From the NCBI GenBank assembly GCA_903914045.1, contig CAIWNO010000259.1, positions 1-7,531 on the forward strand: a stretch of DNA of 7,531 bases, written 5' to 3'. The translations under genes and the position numbers were made by a program. Each line of letters begins with the position of its first letter. The stretch's first letter is position 1. Below, in pieces: positions 5,490-7,531 of this stretch. Source of the stretch: an uncultured bacterium. GTDB taxonomy: Bacteria > Planctomycetota > Phycisphaerae > Phycisphaerales > SM1A02. The notes under the pieces were generated by a model. The model was not told the origin of the DNA. It saw nothing but the letters and a program-made list of their open reading frames with translations, and made no database searches.

Positions 5490-6464
5490 TTAATCAGCGG
5501 CGTGCGGCCACAATCCTTCGCCTTCACCACTCGGGCCCACATTCGAAGCGCCCTCAACCGAATTTCCGCTCTCAGCGTGCGATATCAATATGTAGGGTTC
5601 AACATTCGCATGCGCATCCCAAGTCCATTTGCCATCCGCCATGTCGTCATCCACCGCCACGCTTGATTCAGTTGCAATAGATGTTGTCCATTGACCCACA
5701 ACTTCGTCTTGGCCAGCAACTTCACGTAATTGTTTTTCAGCACTTGCGCCCACACTTTCGCCCCCATCCGCATCACCCTGTTGCACCGGTTGCGCGGCGG
5801 CAATTTCAAAAGAAGTTTCAATCGGCAAATCAATGTCATGGTCCCACGGTTGCGGTGAATCATCCACATCAACTTTCGCCACGCTTGCCTGCGACTCACT
5901 TGTAAAGCTTGTTGGGGCCCGCGCTTCCTCTAGCCATTTCTCCTCAAGCGCCGTTGCCACCAAGCGTGTCGATGGCGTCAGTGGAATTCCAGTTGTCAAA
6001 CCAATAAACACAATCAACGCGCCGCCACCCATCAACCACAATCTGCGCTGACCAGAAGCCAAGCGCGTGAGCAATGTGTCAGGCACCAGGTCTGGCTCAA
6101 ACGCCTCAGGCGGAACCGTGGCCTCAATCCAATCACTGACCGTGTGCTCCATACTTGTCGCCACCAACACGGGCGCCTCGCCCTTGGGCATTAAATTCAA
6201 TTGACTCGCGGCAAGTCTGGTCAACAACGAAGGGTCCTTGGCTTTCAACTCCACAAGAAATTGTGCGTACGCACCAATTCTTTTTTGATTGACTTTTTCC
6301 TGATGCTCCAATTTCGCCAACTGCTCAGTTAAAACAGAAAGATCTTGTTGCGCAGGCAACAACGCGCTGACCACCAATAGCGTCAAGCCGGCGACCGTGA
6401 ATAGCCAGCCTGGGTCAAATCGAAAGAGCGGTCGTAAAGAGGACATGCCCCGCACTATCGGCAT
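5490..6464 (-). CDS. Two-transmembrane protein with acidic C-terminal tail, function unknown
   Basis: 324-residue protein that I do not recognise as a named family. A short basic N-terminus (Arg5, Arg11, Arg15) leads into transmembrane helix 1 (about 19-38, WLFTVAGLTLLVVSALLPAQ). A charged, probably coiled-coil segment follows (about 41-75, QLAKLEHQEKVNQKRIG), then a soluble loop to about 138. Transmembrane helix 2 spans about 142-163 (LWLMGGGALIVFIGLTTGIPLT). The remaining ~160 residues are strongly acidic, rich in D, E, S and A, and likely disordered (VDVDDSPQPWDHDIDLP). The positive-inside rule puts both ends in the cytoplasm and the coiled-coil loop outside. A divergence-resistant core (helices and loop) plus a loose tail fits a scaffold or envelope protein, but this is inference. 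Met7 (6446) is an alternative start. It sits between mdh and dprA on the same strand. Confidence 0.8.
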   Translation of the reverse strand: MPIVRGMSSLRPLFRFDPGWLFTVAGLTLLVVSALLPAQQDLSVLTEQLAKLEHQEKVNQKRIGAYAQFLVELKAKDPSLLTRLAASQLNLMPKGEAPVLVATSMEHTVSDWIEATVPPEAFEPDLVPDTLLTRLASGQRRLWLMGGGALIVFIGLTTGIPLTPSTRLVATALEEKWLEEARAPTSFTSESQASVAKVDVDDSPQPWDHDIDLPIETSFEIAAAQPVQQGDADGGESVGASAEKQLREVAGQDEVVGQWTTSIATESSVAVDDDMADGKWTWDAHANVEPYILISHAESGNSVEGASNVGPSGEGEGLWPHAAD

Positions 6465-6470
6465 TTTGAT

Positions 6471-6497
6471 GGGAATTCCCTAAGGTATTTTGCCTTA
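6471..6497. repeat. Palindrome plus stem-loop in the leader of the two-TM gene
   Basis: GGGAATTCCC (6471-6480) is a perfect 10-bp palindrome. It is immediately followed by TAAGG (6481-6485) and CCTTA (6493-6497), which pair around a 7-base loop. The pair lies 6 to 33 bases upstream of the two-TM protein start (minus strand) in the mdh-distal spacer. It could be an operator, or the stem could mark the mdh transcript end; neither strand has a terminator-like T-run. Confidence 0.35.
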
Positions 6498-6516
6498 CAA
6501 ATTCCGCCGCGCACGT

Positions 6517-6540
6517 TTGAAGCCACGCTTGAAGCCACGC
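6517..6540. repeat. Two tandem copies of a 12-bp repeat downstream of mdh
   Basis: The 12-mer ttgaagccacgc occurs at 6517-6528 and again, identical, at 6529-6540. A partial third copy (aagaagcc) follows at 6541-6548. It lies in the 125-base spacer between the mdh stop and the two-TM gene start; no gene or clear promoter was seen in that spacer. Confidence 0.75.
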
Positions 6541-6589
6541 AAGAAGCCCCAATGGCAAACCCGCCGTGCCCCCATCGCCACACCCCAAC

Positions 6590-7531
6590 TTACGCCAAGT
6601 CAGGAAAAATCTTGCGCACGGCGCCAACCAAATCCTTCACATGGGAAATGCTCTCATCCATCAACTTGCGCTCATCGCCCACCAAGTCAACTTCAATAAT
6701 TTTCTCCATGCCCTTGCTTCCAATCACGCACGGCACGCCCACAAAATAGCCCGCGCTCTTCTGTCCCTTGGCCACGCCATAGGCATCTTCGCAATACGCG
6801 GCGCACGGCAGAATTCGCTTCTTGTCTTTAATAATGGCTTCCACCATTTGAATGGTGCCGCTGGCTGGCGCGTAGTACGCGCTGGTTCCCATGAGCTGAA
6901 CAATTTCACCGCCGCCAACTTTGGCGCGCTGCATGCACTTGTTCACAACCTCGTCGGAAAGCAACATTGAAATTGGAATGCCGTGCACGCTGGTGAAGCG
7001 CGGCAGCGGAACCATGTCGTCGCCGTGGCCGCCAAGCAACAGCGCTTGAATATCTTCCACGCTGCAACCTAGTTCCATGGCCAGAAAGCAGCGGAATCGC
7101 GCAACATCCAAGCAGCCCGCTTGACCAAGAATGCGATGCGTTGGAAAGCCGGTGGTCTTCCACGCGGTGTACACCATGGCGTCTAGCGGATTGCTGACCA
7201 CAATCACCACCGCGTTGGGCGCGTTCTTGGCAACCTGTTCAGAAACGCTGCGCACAATCTTCACATTGGTCGTGATCAAATCATCGCGGCTCATGCCAGG
7301 CTTGCGCGGCAAACCAGCGGTGATCACCACCACATCGCTGTCGGCAATATCTTTGTAATCGCTTGTGCCAATCACGGCGCTATCAAATCTTTCAATGGGC
7401 GCGCACTGCATTAAGTCCAGCGCCTTGCCCTTGGCCACGCCTTCGCGCTCTGGAATATCCAGCAGCACAATGTCGCCCAACTCCTTGGCGGCGGCCCAAT
7501 GCGCGCAAGTGGCTCCAACATTTCCAGCACC
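6590..7531 (-). CDS. mdh: Malate dehydrogenase (NAD, LDH-like type), N-terminus beyond right edge
   Basis: 313 residues are visible; the frame stays open to the right edge, where it reads GAGNVGA, the dinucleotide-binding loop normally found within the first 15 or so residues, so only a few residues are missing. The enzyme interconverts malate and oxaloacetate with NAD in the TCA cycle (cytosol). In visible numbering, Asp25 at the end of strand 2 (IVLLDIPE) indicates NAD rather than NADP preference. LPRKPGMSR (74-82) is the mobile substrate loop, with Arg76 at the position that selects malate over lactate. VVSNPLDAM (111-119) and LDVARFR (141-147, Asp142) follow. GGHGDDMVPL (167-176) holds the catalytic His169. 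The protein ends normally in VRKIFPDLA with a TAA stop. An internal TTG at 7480 could be mistaken for a start, but the open frame and GxGxxG motif upstream exclude it. Confidence 0.97.
   Translation of the reverse strand, partial: GAGNVGATCAHWAAAKELGDIVLLDIPEREGVAKGKALDLMQCAPIERFDSAVIGTSDYKDIADSDVVVITAGLPRKPGMSRDDLITTNVKIVRSVSEQVAKNAPNAVVIVVSNPLDAMVYTAWKTTGFPTHRILGQAGCLDVARFRCFLAMELGCSVEDIQALLLGGHGDDMVPLPRFTSVHGIPISMLLSDEVVNKCMQRAKVGGGEIVQLMGTSAYYAPASGTIQMVEAIIKDKKRILPCAAYCEDAYGVAKGQKSAGYFVGVPCVIGSKGMEKIIEVDLVGDERKLMDESISHVKDLVGAVRKIFPDLA

Noticed and set aside
6566..6970. 134-codon plus-strand open frame opposite mdh
   Set aside because: It lies opposite the conserved C-terminal half of malate dehydrogenase and has no family features.
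7478..7480. TTG 7480 as the mdh start
   Set aside because: The frame continues upstream to the window edge with the GAGNVGA nucleotide-binding loop, which is essential to the enzyme; the TTG codes for an internal leucine.

Overview
The window looks like ordinary chromosomal DNA from a Gram-negative-type bacterium, most likely a planctomycete (Planctomycetota, perhaps Phycisphaerae-like). The pointers are the wording of the small HEAT-repeat lipoprotein (a 'LTGTTLGYGW' ending followed by a W-rich helix), an RsbW-type ATPase with an 'RPGGLGVH' box, a STAS-MlaE gene pair, and start sites that mostly lack a clear Shine-Dalgarno sequence. Base composition is moderately GC-rich by eye. The lineage is an inference from recalled family resemblance, not from a search.

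Left part, minus strand (1-1729): guaA (GMP synthase, complete), followed 59 bases downstream by the first 38 codons of a calcineurin-like metallophosphoesterase that runs off the left edge. Centre, plus strand (1821-4084): a small HEAT-type lipoprotein closed by a hairpin, an RsbW/SpoIIAB-like ATPase (anti-sigma/serine-kinase fold), a STAS-domain protein with an intact DSSG phospho-acceptor site, and an MlaE-family lipid-transport permease beginning 3 bases after the STAS stop. Right part, minus strand (4241-7531): malate dehydrogenase (its N-terminus lies beyond the right edge), a two-transmembrane protein with a long acidic tail, and dprA. The plus-strand cluster and dprA converge on a 156-base spacer that carries three copies of a 19-bp tandem repeat.

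guaA, mdh and dprA are housekeeping genes (purine synthesis, central carbon metabolism, DNA uptake/recombination). The central cluster is the most suggestive part. A kinase-type ATPase and a phosphorylatable STAS protein (the two halves of a partner switch) sit directly upstream of a lipid-transporter permease, and no MlaF ATPase or MlaD/MCE gene follows. This may be a phospho-regulated Mla-like transporter or a STAS subunit of MlaB type. I see no mobile element, CRISPR array, RNA gene or clearly novel multi-gene system.
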